A stretch of 64,000 nucleotides of DNA, taken from Tomocerus qinae. Its lineage: Eukaryota > Arthropoda > Collembola > Entomobryomorpha > Tomoceridae. Below, in pieces: positions 27,401-40,686 of the stretch (positions within the stretch are counted from its first letter, which is position 1; each line of letters starts with the position of its first letter). The stretch lies in contig CM034547.1 of assembly GCA_020055645.1 (NCBI GenBank), positions 56,918,909 to 56,982,908 of the forward strand, given 5' to 3'. Under the pieces are notes generated by a model. It searched no databases. It was not told the DNA's origin and saw nothing but the letters and a program-made list of their open reading frames with translations. The position numbers and the translations under genes were made by a program.

Positions 27401-30400
27401 AACCATACAAAATCTTAAGTATAAATAATATCTGCTATATTACTTATCCACAACTGCAAAGCCCCAGAACCCAAACATTTTCTTGGAGGATTCACTACTA
27501 AGATTTATACACACTCCCAACACTGAGACATTAAAACATTTCAGAAAGTGGATAATATCATAACGAAATCTTGCTATACACGCTAGATACGTCATTCCAA
27601 TAAATACTATTAAAATATTTAGATCAGACTACATTTTCTTGGCTTTATCTCTAGCTTCTGTACTCATGTGTAGGTAAATAGCCATGAATACTACAGAACA
27701 ACTTCCTTTAAGCATTGCAAATTGTGATTTTCAAATAAAAATTAGCTCTGTATTGGAAAACGTTTTCATAAACCCGAAAAATACCAAGACTTTGACGCCT
27801 TGGCTAAGTCTAAGCCATTATTTTCTTGCTTACAATAAGATTAGTCAAATTATTTTATAATCATAAAACTAGCCACTGCATGCATTAAAGCCTACAGTTG
27901 GTGATTTCAGTGAAATAATATTTTTCACACTATTTACTAACCGGCAAGAATAAGATTGTTTTCATGAATGCAAAATTATCCTTTCTGTTAATGTGTTTGT
28001 AGTACATTAATTACATGCTGTGGCAGAATCCCGGAATTAATTATGTAAATAATGTATATGAAGGTAGTGTAATATTAGAAGTACGTTAAAGCTCATCCTG
28101 AGGATAAATTCTGGTGTGAATTATGAGTAGCTGTTGTGAATGTAAACAGGTATTATCACATTTGTTTGGATTCGCGGAAGGAAAATGCGTTTCAATTTAT
28201 TTGTACGGATATTATTAGGTAGCAGTGTGTGGTAATTACCGCACGTAGGAGATAACGTTTGCGTGTGCATTAGATGTTTAGGAAGGCACGTAGAGAGGGA
28301 GGGTAATGTGTAATGGTGGTAGACATTATGTAAATATCGTATTACGTGTTTGGATGTTGTTTAGCAGATCTGCATTATTAGAAAATGAATTGATATCTGA
28401 GCTGAGGCAGAGTAAGTATGTTCCTTGGGAGGCTAAATGGTTAATGTTACATGTGCCTAATGATAGGTACAACGGGAATGTTTATGCTGCTGTGTATTAG
28501 TTGTGCGTAGTTATGTAGTAAGTAAGTAATGTGGGATCGAAAATGTAATTGACGGGTGATCTCTCCATAAATACATGTCATTTAACACATATATCGCTTT
28601 TTGAGAATTTATTTTGGTAGTGAGTGAGTGCAGTGCTAAAGAATTGATAAGATTCACATGGGTTGAAGTAGTAGTAGGAATGACTTTGTTTAGCTCTTGA
28701 CGAAGGTATCACTCTTCGTGTCTCGAGTTAGTAGTTTACGAGTGGAAAATAGGAGCCAGTGGTCTTGTAGTGAGCATGGAATCGATGTTTCGTATGTCAT
28801 GTAGAGTGTGATGTAAGCTGAGAAATGGGAAACGTCGAAACTCTATTTAGTTTGTTTTACTTTAAAAGCTTAGGAAAAGTTTTATGCTGGGAAAAAGACG
28901 GGTAAATGGGTAGGTAGTGCTAACTGCTCGTCTATTCAGAACGAAAACGTTACGGAGGACAAACAGAAGAGTTGGCTTGACTCATCGTCATCGTCAGCCT
29001 CGACTTGACTACAACACAACTGATGTGAGAAACTCCGATTTGCTCGGTGAGATGTGAAAATGAGAAAATTAATGCTGTGGTGGATAGACAGTCTGTCAAT
29101 ATGGGCTTTCAACGTGACGCTTTAACAGGCAGGACGGCTTAAATATAGAGCAGAGCGAAACAGAGAGAGAGGCATAGTCCGGGTAATAGATCTAGACGGA
29201 ATGCATGTAGGTATTAGGTAATGTAGTGTAATGTAAAGGAAGGGAAGCGAGAGATGAAACAGCTCGAGGTTCTATTCTGTGTGTGTACTTTACTTGTACT
29301 CTCGAATCTCATTAACGTGAACCTGTTTATTTAACGTCGACTCGGAAATTAGAGCATTCCGATGCAAATACTTTTCGCCATTCAGTCAGACAGACTCTTT
29401 ACTCTCCTCATTTTACCCGGCTACGCTCTTTTCCCTGGATTTACCCAACTGGACCATCTACTCCACTGCGGTGTACTATTACCAATGTCTATCTATGTGT
29501 ACGTCAATATTTTCCTACCCGATAGATATACTATCGAGATTTTCATGTAGTTATAGTATATAACTTTTACTATAGGTACTTATGTTGTTGGTGGCTAAAT
29601 ACATACATGGCAGAATCCAGAGCACACCGAGTTAATACTTATTGTGTATGCAGTGAAAAGTGACACCAAAGTCAATGCAATGCAACACACTCTCATTCAA
29701 TTCACTCTGTATTTTCATTTTCACTAACGATAAGCCCACTCCTATACTACTGCAAACTTATTTCGTTTTCACTACTTATGTTTCGCTATTGCTATATGGT
29801 GTTGATATATTTGTTCTGACGTGAGCTTTCAGCGTGCGTACGTATTTTATGTACCATACATCAAGTTACATTTACATGCTAAGACCATACATATCTTCTT
29901 CGTTAATCTAACTTTCGCTCCCTCTCCTTATAAAATCGGAATTAGCTTTTGTACATGATATCCTACTACATTATCTTACGTTTTATAAGGAAGCTGGGAG
30001 ATTGGATTCCGTAACCATATGGCTCTGTACTTACCTACTTACTTTATACATTTTCCTAACTATTACATACAACGCGTATCGGACTTATTTGCTTCTAGTA
30101 TTGATCTTCATTTCAGTTCTACAACAACCGACAACACTCCATTCCATGCATAGGCTTAGCATTATTCCGTCCTCTATACTTAGACTTTGTAAAGCAGTTA
30201 CTTTACTTGCGCCGTTCTATTTAGCTAGGCACATTGTCAAGAACTATATTTGCATAAATTCCATACATGAGTCACGGTATTACTAAATCCGCTCGTACAT
30301 TTCCTTCCTTTTCAAGAACCTGAAATCAAATCACTACTCTTACTTCTTACACACCCTCTTGTCTTCTTTTCATTCCCTCCCCGAATTAGCATTCACATTC

Positions 30401-31550
30401 ATGTAAGCTAGAGTCATGTAATATCATACCCCCTTATCCGGCTCGTTTTATTGCATTAGCCACCTACCTGTCTAAAGTGAAACCTTTGACTTGTTCTTAT
30501 TTAATTCGGAAAAATGCAAATGTGAAAACCTGGGCTTAGCTTATCACGAAACTCTAAGTCTTCTTTTCAAATACTCCACCTATACAAACACTCTATACCG
30601 TATTGGGTGAATTAGTTCTTGGCTAACTACATACACTACAACACAACTCCGTTGACGGACTTTCCATTTACATGCATGAGCTTCTATAATACAATAATGT
30701 ATTTATGTAATAATACATGACATTTATTATGTCACTAAAGTAATGACTGTTTTATTAGTGTCTGATAAGTTATAGTAATGAAATACTAACAAACTGTACA
30801 TGACCTGGCCATTGACAATAGCCAATATCAATGCCCATTCGGTACTTTTTCAGCTCTAAATGGAAATTTTGACCGTTTTATCCACGCAAATGAACTAATT
30901 TGTGTTATACGGCAAAATAAAGTAAAGAATGAAGTCAAAAAATAGACAATTTAATTTACTAAGCCATCTTAGGATAATCCTATGGAGATAATGGACTAAG
31001 TCGACTTAGTTTTTCCAGGTTAATGCCCACCCTTTGCTAAAATTGAAATATCAAAGGAAAGCTGATGAATACTAAGTAGTAGTCGTGTCCACTCGTGTCC
31101 AGTAATGCATTACAGAGGGAGTACAGTAAAGATATAGAGGCATTATAGCACAATGATAATGAAGGTATTGGTAGATTGTCAGTAGAATAGCAATGACTAA
31201 TGACAGAGAGAAAGAACAAAAGGGTTGGCTACTAAATGATGTTAACTTTAAGTTATCCGGGCGAGTGCACAAAATAATTTTGCATGGATGTATCTGTATC
31301 TGTGTGTTTGGAGTGTAGTGGAGTGAAAGGAAATGTATGGATTAGTATGTATGCTGTGTAATGGGATAGAAGAGTGAGTTGACTGGTCAGGTCACCCTAA
31401 ACGTACATAGTTGGAGTAGGATGTACTTTCGAAGGTTTTAACTTAAGTAAAGATAGACATTCCTCCTATCCGTTATATTTACATTAAGCATGTTTGCGAA
31501 TGAAAGAATTCCTATAAACACAACTGGATTAGGTATTATAGAGATATAAG
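24500..31550. other. Long non-coding stretch, no supported gene
   Basis: Seven kilobases without a defensible gene. 25680-26050 is a more AT-rich patch without the TAGTA vocabulary, including the near-palindrome GTAGAATATTGTTCTAC. 26090-26420 and 28060-28560 are G-over-C, and 29680-30640 is C-over-G. A frame at 28306-28500 has a mixed, protein-like composition over its last ~40 codons but no recognised family. Confidence 0.5.
26534..26545. repeat. Perfect 12-bp palindrome CCTAGGCCTAGG
   Basis: Two CCTAGG units abut, giving a fully self-complementary 12-mer in otherwise AT-rich DNA. It could be a chance event or a binding site. No other copy was noticed in the window. Confidence 0.6.
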
Positions 31551-31559
31551 GAAATATAT

Positions 31560-32400
31560 ATCCAGATCCTTCTTCTATATCGGTAAGGGTTGATGTGAAT
31601 GCAAGTGAGTGAAGTGAGGAATGGTGCGTGGAACTAGCTAGAAAACCCGAGTTTAACTTTTACCCGTCTTGTGTATGTATATTTGTATTATGTAATAGTT
31701 ACTACAATATATATATTTGGTAGATATAGTGATAATGTAGGTAGTGTGTGTAGAGTGGAGCGAGTGGGAGTTGTAGAAAGAGAGCGGAAGGGAATGCAAT
31801 GCCATGGAAGGGAAAAGGATAGGAACTTGAGCATTCTTGCTCAGGCAGCTCCTTTCCTTCGTATGTGTCAGTTGATCGATTGGTAGTGATCGATGTCTTG
31901 TTCATAAGATTTTCTTTCAGAGTGTGATTTACGAGCTGTTGTGGATAGTTTTTCACTGTCTTTTTCCCTGCAGTGGTTGGTGTTCATCCGAGAATGGACC
32001 GTGTTTGCCCTTTTTAATGCTATTTTCCAAACTGGTCCTGATTACAAATAAGCCCATCTGCGCCTGATTTTTTGATATATTGCTTCGCGGTTCTACTTCA
32101 CTACTTTGCTATTCTAGCCTCTTGTACACACTTACATGAATCCAATGTTATTCCATTCCATTCCAAGTCATGATTCCTATGCTTTCCTATTTTAACTTTC
32201 TCTTCTGCCTCCTTCTCCTTCCTCCTCTTCCTTTCTACTTCTAATATCCATTCGTACTACTTACCTCTACCACTTCATACCACATCCACTATGTATTCCA
32301 ATTGCATTGCCTTTCCTTCGCATACATTTTTTTATACTTCATGTTTCTACTTAAGTAGTTCTCACTCTTGCCTTTCTATGTACCTACTTCAGTATCTATA
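31560..32400. other. Sharp strand-skew switch near 31.85 kb
   Basis: 31741-31800 has G 27 and C 3, and 32161-32400 has C 73 and G 15 by hand count. The C-rich side includes a TTCCA triplicate (32151-32165). No gene, repeat edge or mobile element marks the switch. Confidence 0.65.
32151..32165. repeat. (TTCCA)3 pentamer repeat
   Basis: Three perfect TTCCA units, preceded by a related partial unit. This is a simple repeat in the C-rich block. Confidence 0.7.
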
Positions 32401-32460
32401 ATGTCCTACATAATTTCCATTACAATCAACTGCCAATGAAATACTTTTATACCACATAAA

Positions 32461-35400
32461 TAAATTACATACCTTTAGATTATCTACAATTTTCAACATA
32501 GTTTTAATATAACAAAAACGTAAAATTCATTAGAAAGACGTCATTAGGATAGATTAAGACCTACTGGGCATGTATACAGTGTTAACCTAATATAGAAGTG
32601 ACCTTTCTCCGGTTGGTTGTGCACAAGTGAATAGCACCTTTAGTATTTATCCATTATTTAGAAGGGAAGAGACCCATTGGTGGTGTACACGTTTGTTATC
32701 GGGAAACTTAAATGCTGATAGGTACATCAGTGAAGTCCAGTACTGGACTGCAGTGAAAATCGGTTAACTGTTTTACTTTGTCAGCTAAACTGACTGTGAA
32801 TGCAAGTAGAAGAGACTAAAGAGAATTGGAGGAATACCTTAGTGTTCCACATTCAGGGATGTTATATTATAGTTATAGTAAACATTAGTTGAATATAGGA
32901 TTGGGTTATTAGATTGAGCTATAGTATTATTACAGGGTATACGTATATGAAAAGGAACGAACGAGCAAGAAGCAAGCATGTGTCAGGTGGATTCGACGTC
33001 CGCCTTTTAATGCATCGCTATGAGAATTAGAATGAGTTTTTACCACTGTGCTTTCACCGGGAAGTGGGCCTCGGAGAAAGTGTTGATCAGCCTTGCTTTT
33101 ATAGGGCGACCCTAGTTCCTTAGTTGCACTAATGTCTGCGTGAAGGAAAGTAGCATATGGCATGGGAGGCTATTTGTATCTTCAGTGAACTATTATAGCA
33201 TATCTATAGGTGTAATGAATGGCAACTGTGGAGACTCATACAAATGCAACTGTTTTTCTTTTGGTGAGTAAATGTAGTAAGACGCTGTATTGGGAGGTGT
33301 GTACGTCAGAGGTTCCATTAGCATGTATAGTAAGTACACATGGGTATTTGTGATGTGATTGTGAGTGCAATTGTAGAGTAACAATAAGTTTTGGAATGAT
33401 GTTATTGTATGAGGATTGTAGTTAGTTTAGTTAGTGGGATTCTGAGGCGCTATATAAGTCCTCCTGCAAAAACTTGATCCCTTTTTGGCTCATTTCAGAT
33501 TTCGATTTGCTCGGGCCCATTTATCCCTTCCGTTAGCTGTTGGATTTATGTGCTCTGGGCTGGCTTGGGTTGACTTTGACTATCTGTGCTCCTTAGTTCC
33601 TGTGTCTTCTCTCAACTTTCCCCTCCTATCAGCCAACGAGCCAACTATTCACTCCTTCCTTGCTCTTACTCCACTTAGAAGTAGTAGAGTCGCATTAGCT
33701 ACAGATAGTAGTTAGTAGAGTTATATAGTTGTGTCTCTGTCGTTGTGACGCATTGTAAGTGTACTAGTTAAATCCGCCGTCTCCTCATTCTTCACGTTCG
33801 TTTCTTGTCTTGAGACTGCTTTGTTTTATCTGCATTGAATAAGTTTTCCCTTTTGCTTACCAGGACGCTCTTATTTACAGAGGCTCTTTGCATATAATGT
33901 GCATCAATTTATTCATTTATCTCCACTGGTGATCTTGTCGTTGAGAGCCGATTTGCAATTGTATTTTTCTTGGCTTTTATGTCGCGCACGAGGACCAGCA
34001 TTTTTCAGGCAGAGCAAGGAAAGGCCCAACCTTGTTTTCCACTTTCAGTTCAATAGGCACCTAAAAATGCAATATATAGCAACTAAACTACAGATAGCTA
34101 CTTATTTATCTCCACTATATAGAATATATTTAGGTGATGCACAGATATAGAGATGTGCTTTTATAGGTCCCTATAGTATATGCCCATTATCTGGGATGTT
34201 GTACTATGTCATGACACATGGTGCATTGTGTTAAAGGATCTTTAGCAGTTTTCTTGCTGAGTGAGAACGCACATGCAAGTTTTCCTGTGCCAGAAAATTA
34301 ACGACAGCCAACTCAGCTCATGCGATGAGTTGCGTTGCGTAACTCATGGCACACTTTCTGTCCTTCTTTTACTTATTATGATATATACCTCACCTTGCAG
34401 AGATACCACACACTTATTAAACGAGGATACTCTGCTTAAGTGTTATGTTCCCAGATAAATATAAATACATCTGTTGTTGTATAAAATTCAATCCTTTTCC
34501 AAAATATGCACTGCACACCATTCTGATACATAAGCAATATTTTATGCTTCTCTTTTTCATCTGTCATATATCCTTCTCTATTTCTCTATATTGTGTAGTA
34601 CCCACATACCTATTCACATTATACATTAGTCTATGTATCTGGTGTAGTGGTGCAAGTGTGAATTGGTTTGGTAGGTAGTTGTAGGTAGGAAAACAGTGGG
34701 AGTTACACACTCCCAGCTTAAATCACATTACATTCGTCTCTAATTTGACCGATGAAAAATTTTCTTGCGTCATTCATGCGGCTCATGACAAAGGACTGGC
34801 ACGAATGTGACAGCCCAGCCCTTTTTGGCAGACCTAAAGGTACATTTTTCCTCCGACTCTCTGCCTGGCCTGGCTTCTGCTCATCGTGACTTTGAATTTA
34901 GTGTAAGAAGGAAAGGAGGATGTCTCCGTCTTTCTTCACATTTTACATATTACATCTGTGAAACTCTCACTGTTTTCATTCCCTGGCTCGTTCTCTAGCT
35001 CTGCTGCACTTACGACGATGACATACCTACATATCTACCTTTTCCTACACACGATGCATTATGTACGCTTTACTTTTTTGAATCCCTCAACGTTTCTATG
35101 AAATGTACTGCAACTCGACTCAATTCAACCTGATTTGATACAAACTTCATGTTGTCAACTCTTCGTGGCTTTTTGTTATGGAACCTACGTACAGCAATAA
35201 ATTTACATTCTCGGGCGTGAATTTCTCCACACAGTAGAACTAGACTAAGTACATAGGTAGGTAAGCGAAGAGAAACAGATAGACATGCTATGCATTTGGT
35301 ATGCTATGCACTATAGATAATATTTCTACATTATATATATATGTCTTTTCTTTCTGCAGTGAACAATGCTCGACATGTATTATGTCATACTTGATTCAAA

Positions 35401-38400
35401 TCTGGGATTTCAACAAAATTTATCTCTCTTTTTATAAAATCTTGCTCAGGAAAAGTAAGTAGATGTTCCACTGCTAAACACATGTACACAGTTTGCTTAC
35501 ACAAGAGCTGACTGCTAGAACCAAGTTTTCTTATCCGATAATTGTACAGATAGTAGTAGTGACTACCTAAACGGTATTTTTGTCTCTTGTGCAGTCGTTA
35601 AAAGAAATATATGTACACATATATATTTTAACTATCTTTTTCATTGAGTAAGTGAGAGTGTATCATTTTTATACATCTTCAAGTAATTTTTAATAGATAC
35701 ACAACTTGGCATGGGACCTAAGTGGGCATATGCTTAACGGTCGACAAATTAAGACGTGCTCTCGTCCCAAAATGAATTTATTGCATACGCATAAACGTAG
35801 CTACGTGTGTAGAATCTATTTACATGAATGCAGATAGTATTTCTCCGTAAATTACTACCTTATCGTAGGTATATTGGTACGGTTGCTTGATTGTGTTGAT
35901 TTGTTGATAATGCTGGAATATTGTAAACTAGAGAAGAAACTACGTGTGTAGTGTGCAGGTATGTAATTACTGGAAAGGCTTTTATAGCAGCGTGTATCAG
36001 AGTGAATTAGCTATTTACGACTAGTGGAAGTATAGTAAATTGACTAAAGAAAGACTTTCAAGTGGGTAATAAAGGAAGGAATATTCACTAGAATAAAAAA
36101 GGCCTTTGTTTAGGTATACGAGTGTCTAGTCTAATGGGTCTCTACTAAATATGTCAGCCTTGGAAACTCATATGTGAGAATGTCTATTGAATAGGGGAGA
36201 CATGCATAGGATTGTTAAGTGTAGAAGATAATCAACTTTCTGTTCAATGAAAGTACTTTCCATCATAAAAAACGCTCAAAAAGATACCTAAATAGCTACG
36301 CATGCCTTAGTCGTCTAAAAAAATATTATACATGTACCTGAGTCCTACGGGAATATTTACAAGCATATTAATGCATAGCACAAATAAATGGATTGCTATT
36401 AGTATGTTAGTAGTAGTGGAGAATGGCAGTACATGCATACCAACAATGTAATAAAGTTATGCAATACAAGAGACTCCTGTTAGTGTTATCATCGGATCGT
36501 ATCCTTCTTATCCACAGTAGTAATCAAATCGAATGCTTATTCTTTCATCCCAAATGCCTGTTACTACATTGTCGGTCAAGTCGAGGCGAGGTAGTGGAGA
36601 AGGCCAGGGCCAGGTAGTTACTTTGTCCATACATAAGTAATATTCCACAATAAATAAATGGACATGGAATGGATTGTAACCCAGTGAGAATACCTAGAGC
36701 GTAACAGCTAGGAGCAAAGCGAGCCCAATCATGTCATGCCACATGAAGGTAGGCATGAATATAACTTCAGTAACAATGTAAACTGTACTTTTCTCCTGCT
36801 GCTGATGAGCTCTAATGAATCGATGATCCAATCGACAACTAATGATAGGCTTAATGTGAGCTATAACGCTCCACTCTGTTATTTCCTATAGCCTCCACCT
36901 AATGATATTCCTATACACACATATGCACACATAAAGAATACTAATACTCAGTAATGCAATATCTAATCACAACACAACATAACACACACGCTACTCACTT
37001 TAAACATAGCCATACTAAATGACTACTATACCTACTATCTCACTCACTACGTGCATCGCTTCTAATTCATACATTTAAGCTCTCTTCATCCACTTCTTTA
37101 GCTACACCAAATGAAGAACAGTGTGCTCTGTCCTCGTGCTCCCATCCACCTCCTTCACAATCCAATCTAATCGAATATATTATTATTACCTATGTGTGTG
37201 CATTGTGCATACGTTATGATGCTACAGAGTCGCAGTGAACGTAAACAACTCCGCTCCTTGTCTCACTTCATGTACATAAAGTTATTCAGTTTCAACTCCT
37301 TCGATATCAACCTAGTAATGAGCTCCACTAAACTATCTTCAATCCCTATTGCTCTTTCATGCTCTTCAAATATTCGTGATAATGCTCATGCAAACAAACA
37401 CTAGAATCCTTTTTCAATTTTCTGCTAATGTACTCGATTCTTTCTGCAACAGATACATTTATAACGTCATTAAAGCACAATAATCAAGGAAATAGGCATA
37501 AATGCTCTTGATTTTCATGCTTCGTACTTTACAGTTTTAACAGCATTAGAAGTTATGGCTTTATTTGTCTGAAAGTGTCTGTCAACGCAACCACACTCTA
37601 AGCTACATTATTTATTTAGTATTTATACAGTAGTACCACTTGCATGATAATATGAATAATTTATTCATAGTTTGATCTACTATTGCAACGTTTTATCTGA
37701 TGTTACTTTTCGTGTTGCAATTAAATATACAACTTTCGCATGTTACTAATGGATTGAAAATGAATTAGAAGCTGACAACCAAACTATTTATAATGGCAAT
37801 CCTAATTTATACTCTCTTTGATATAAGTATTATTATTGTAGTTAGGCAAATTAGAATTGGTAATGTGATATCAGTAACATTTAAACGTATAATGGATTAA
37901 AAGAACTTTTTAGTACTAGAACATCAAAAATGAGAATGATGAGGGAATATTATGATTTACAAGTAATCAAAGTCAATTACGAATGGCCTAGGAGCGGAAT
38001 GAGGGAGTCAATGGAGTTTAAGCGTTATTAAAATATGAAATTACGCTTTGTTATTGAAGCATAAAAGTGACTTGATGTAAACTGTTATGTAATTTAATAG
38101 CTAGAAACAGTAATCTAATGGAAATGTATTACATTATGTAAAATGTCAAAAGCAAACATTAAGCGTACATTAGATCTCGACAGTAAGTATATACTTATCA
38201 CTTAGGAGGGACAAAAGTATAACTGTAGATAATACGGTTTGAAATTATATGTTGAAGTGTCAGGTAGCATTAGAAAAGACGACATGGAACTTGAAACGGG
38301 TATAATGGGAGAGAAATAGTATATGCTAACAGCAGGCATATATTGAGAGAAAAGAGAGGATGTCACCTTCGGACGAACATTTCAAATATACATAACATGA

Positions 38401-39380
38401 CTATCTGTTTGTATTATTAGTGAAGTTGGTTCTAGTTTTATAATATTGCAGTGGATGATGATGGTGTGTCCTAGAACAATTTCCACCATGAAGTGATTGT
38501 GTGGGTCTTAATGATACGAGGAAAACTCTGTCTTTTGTCGAAAAAAGATCTCACGCAAAAGGGCCATTTTAGGTCTGCAAAGTACCATTTCCGTTAGCAC
38601 TGATATCTCTTCCTCTCTCAAGTAGTCAAGTCTACTCAGTCATATAGTCAACTATATCAACTTTATTTTAGTACTACTATCTACCGGAGTGCTCTATATA
38701 CTTGCTAAATACATTTCCTATATAGAGTTAGGATGATATTATGTGCATATATTTCAGTGAAGATATATAGTACATATAAAATGTGCATTATGAAGGGAAG
38801 TATTTAGTAGCGTAGTTGCTTTCCATATGACACTATCATTTCAGCTGAGTGCATCCTACCTATATTATTATGTGTAGGTTTACGTAATTTATTTATAAGT
38901 CTCTTGGCTTCATGACATGATATGCCAATCAGCTAGCCAAACCAAAACCACCGTAGTCTACCAAACAAAGTAAAAGCAATGGAAGGCAACACGAAGAGTA
39001 TGTATTATTACTTATTATGAGTGCGACGAGCGACTTAGGAAGGAATTCACTCAACTCAACTGCTTTCGTCTGGTTTGGGTAGTTGGAAATATTTAGCTCA
39101 ATGTAGTGATGAGTTGAAATCAGCATTGAGTCTTTCAGTTTCCTTCTTATGATGCGACGAATGTTCTGTTATGTATAATGTTAATGCTTCTCGTTGTCTG
39201 CTTGTCTTAATTCTATTCTATCGTGTCACCGTATCTCTCAGCTCAGCATATGACGACCACTCCACATACATTATACATACATGTGCTACTGCATCTCATG
39301 CCGCTTTCGCTGCAATCATGATAAATGTTAACACTAAAACTACTCTACTCTAAATGTAGTTACCAGATATTCCTCTATTC
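32461..39380. other. Long non-coding stretch, no supported gene
   Basis: About 6.9 kb. A slightly GC-richer patch lies at 33485-33720 with a 76-codon plus frame of unremarkable composition. 33180-33440 is G-over-C and 36880-37400 C-over-G. No domain, splice pair or RNA gene could be supported. Confidence 0.5.
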
Positions 39381-39759
39381 AATATTTACAGGGTTTACCA
39401 TTTTGGGCAACTCCGAATTCCTCTCTACATACGTTTTTAGTAACCCGGTCTTTTTACATTAGCTAAAATAGTTTACTTAGTTTGAAAAATAAATTCCATT
39501 TTATACACACGAACATTTAAAGCGTTGCCATGTATTCATTCCCAATTAATAACAATCTAGAATTATTTTCTGTAGCATGGTCGTATTATTATTAAAAATA
39601 GATGAAATAAGGTCCGTTTTTAACCAACGTTTTTAAAAAATATAAAAAGTAGTGGATTCAGGAAGAGGGTTCATCACCCAAGATTTTGAGTGTTGATGGT
39701 GGTGTAGTAAGGAGGAACCCTGTGTAGGATAATGTGATTGTGTGCGGAGACTATTATGT
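39381..39759. other. AT-rich island leading into the palindrome
   Basis: The texture changes at about 39380: A/T runs replace the TAGTA vocabulary, and TACAGGGT stands near the edge (39387-39394). In one plus frame, 39662-39727, a short coding-like run (EEGSSPKIL followed by VVRRNPV) ends in a stop. This may be an upstream, frame-broken part of the sequence carried by the palindrome's left arm, which is an inference. Confidence 0.3.
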
Positions 39760-40040
39760 GCAATAGAGATATATTTAATTCGGATGTGGTAAGATCTGCC
39801 CGTAAGTCTTTCCTTAAAATCCTTCTCGGAATTGGTAATCCGGAAAAAGGTGAGGGAAGGGACGGCGAAGGTTCAGGTAGCGGTTCAGGTAACAAACGAA
39901 AGGCCCAGGGTAGTGAAACTTTTCCAGCACACCCAAAAATTGTAAGCACAGGTAAAGGACTGGGAGTACTTATAATTAAGTGTTCACGTTTACCTAATGC
40001 TATACTGTTGCTAGCCGATGCTGCACGCTGGCTGGCTTGA
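39738..40040 (+). pseudogene. Left-arm copy of an unrecognised coding sequence, frameshifted
   Basis: This open frame of 100 codons has a Gly/Glu/Ser-rich linker (GEGRDGEGSGSGSG) followed by a basic NKRK patch, then FPAHPKIV and LADAARW. No family is recognised. Comparison with the right arm shows that both copies once read in the same frame: SFLKILLGIGNP here against SFLNLLLEIGNP there, with two indel regions that keep the frame (12 bases, and a net 3 bases). Near 40033 this copy has an extra CTGG relative to the right arm, which shifts the frame into a stop at 40038-40040. In the other arm the frame continues into a hydrophobic, membrane-like tail. The start at 39738 is only the first available ATG/GTG/TTG-type codon. 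A minus-strand frame overlaps here (39674-40045) but is not supported by the arm comparison. Confidence 0.4.
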
Positions 40041-40402
40041 TTCATGGTTCTACTCTACAGTACATCTTCTGTGCATTGCTTGCTTTACATTACTGCCTTT
40101 ACATTTACACTATTACACTAGTAACTATAATAAACTTCTACCATTGCCCCATAATCACTGATATCCATAAATATGTATTATATGTAAATCTAAAACTAAA
40201 CTTGCACAAAAAACAATGCTGTTTTGTTTTTTTAATTATGGCTTATTTCTGATTGCCATTAATATTGCTTGAATTTTTACTCATTATATTTATGAAAGAA
40301 AATAATATACTCTAATAATGTCCATGTCATTTTAGGCAGTATACAAAAAAAATGTCAATGCTGGAAGTAAACTTACGTTTGCAACTTCTAACAACGCTGA
40401 AC
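39760..40402 (+). repeat. Left arm of a 1.5-kb imperfect palindrome
   Basis: Reverse-complement counterpart of 40687-41270. Over the first ~120 aligned bases (from GGTAATCCGGAAAAAGG at 39834) I count about 8-9 differences, roughly 93% identity. Identity falls outward (39760-39833) and inward (40300-40402), where alignment needs several indels. Landmark matches include GGGACGGCGAAGGTTCAGG, CTAGCCGATGCTGCACGCTGG, CTACCATTGCCCCATAATCA (near-match) and TTGCAACTT. The arm carries the plus-strand coding copy. Confidence 0.88.
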
Positions 40403-40686
40403 TACAATAAGTTTTTTCTACTTTATCTTAAAGTAGTATAATAAAATAATAAAATATACAATACTTGTTAATTTTCAATGTAACTAAATATAATAATACC
40501 CAAACTATCAAATACTGGAATTGACAAGCTGGTGATACATTCGTCCAAATAATACTAAAATTTAAGCTATAAGTACTTACCATCATTCTTGGTTGTCATT
40601 AGACTAATCATTTTTAATTATTTAATTTTTTTCATGTTTACAACATTATGCATTAGTTAAACCATGTAATTGTATTGTAGTATTCG
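40403..40686. other. Central spacer of the palindrome
   Basis: About 284 bases of very AT-rich sequence (for example 40441-40500 has 8 G+C in 60) where I can no longer align the two arms. It would form the loop of a transcript hairpin. No coding or terminal-repeat signal was seen. Confidence 0.6.

Noticed and set aside
39674..40045. 123-codon minus-strand frame over the palindrome's left arm
   Set aside because: The arm-to-arm comparison supports coding on the plus strand of this arm. The minus frame is the antisense of a Gly/Ser linker, giving a Pro/Ser-rich product.
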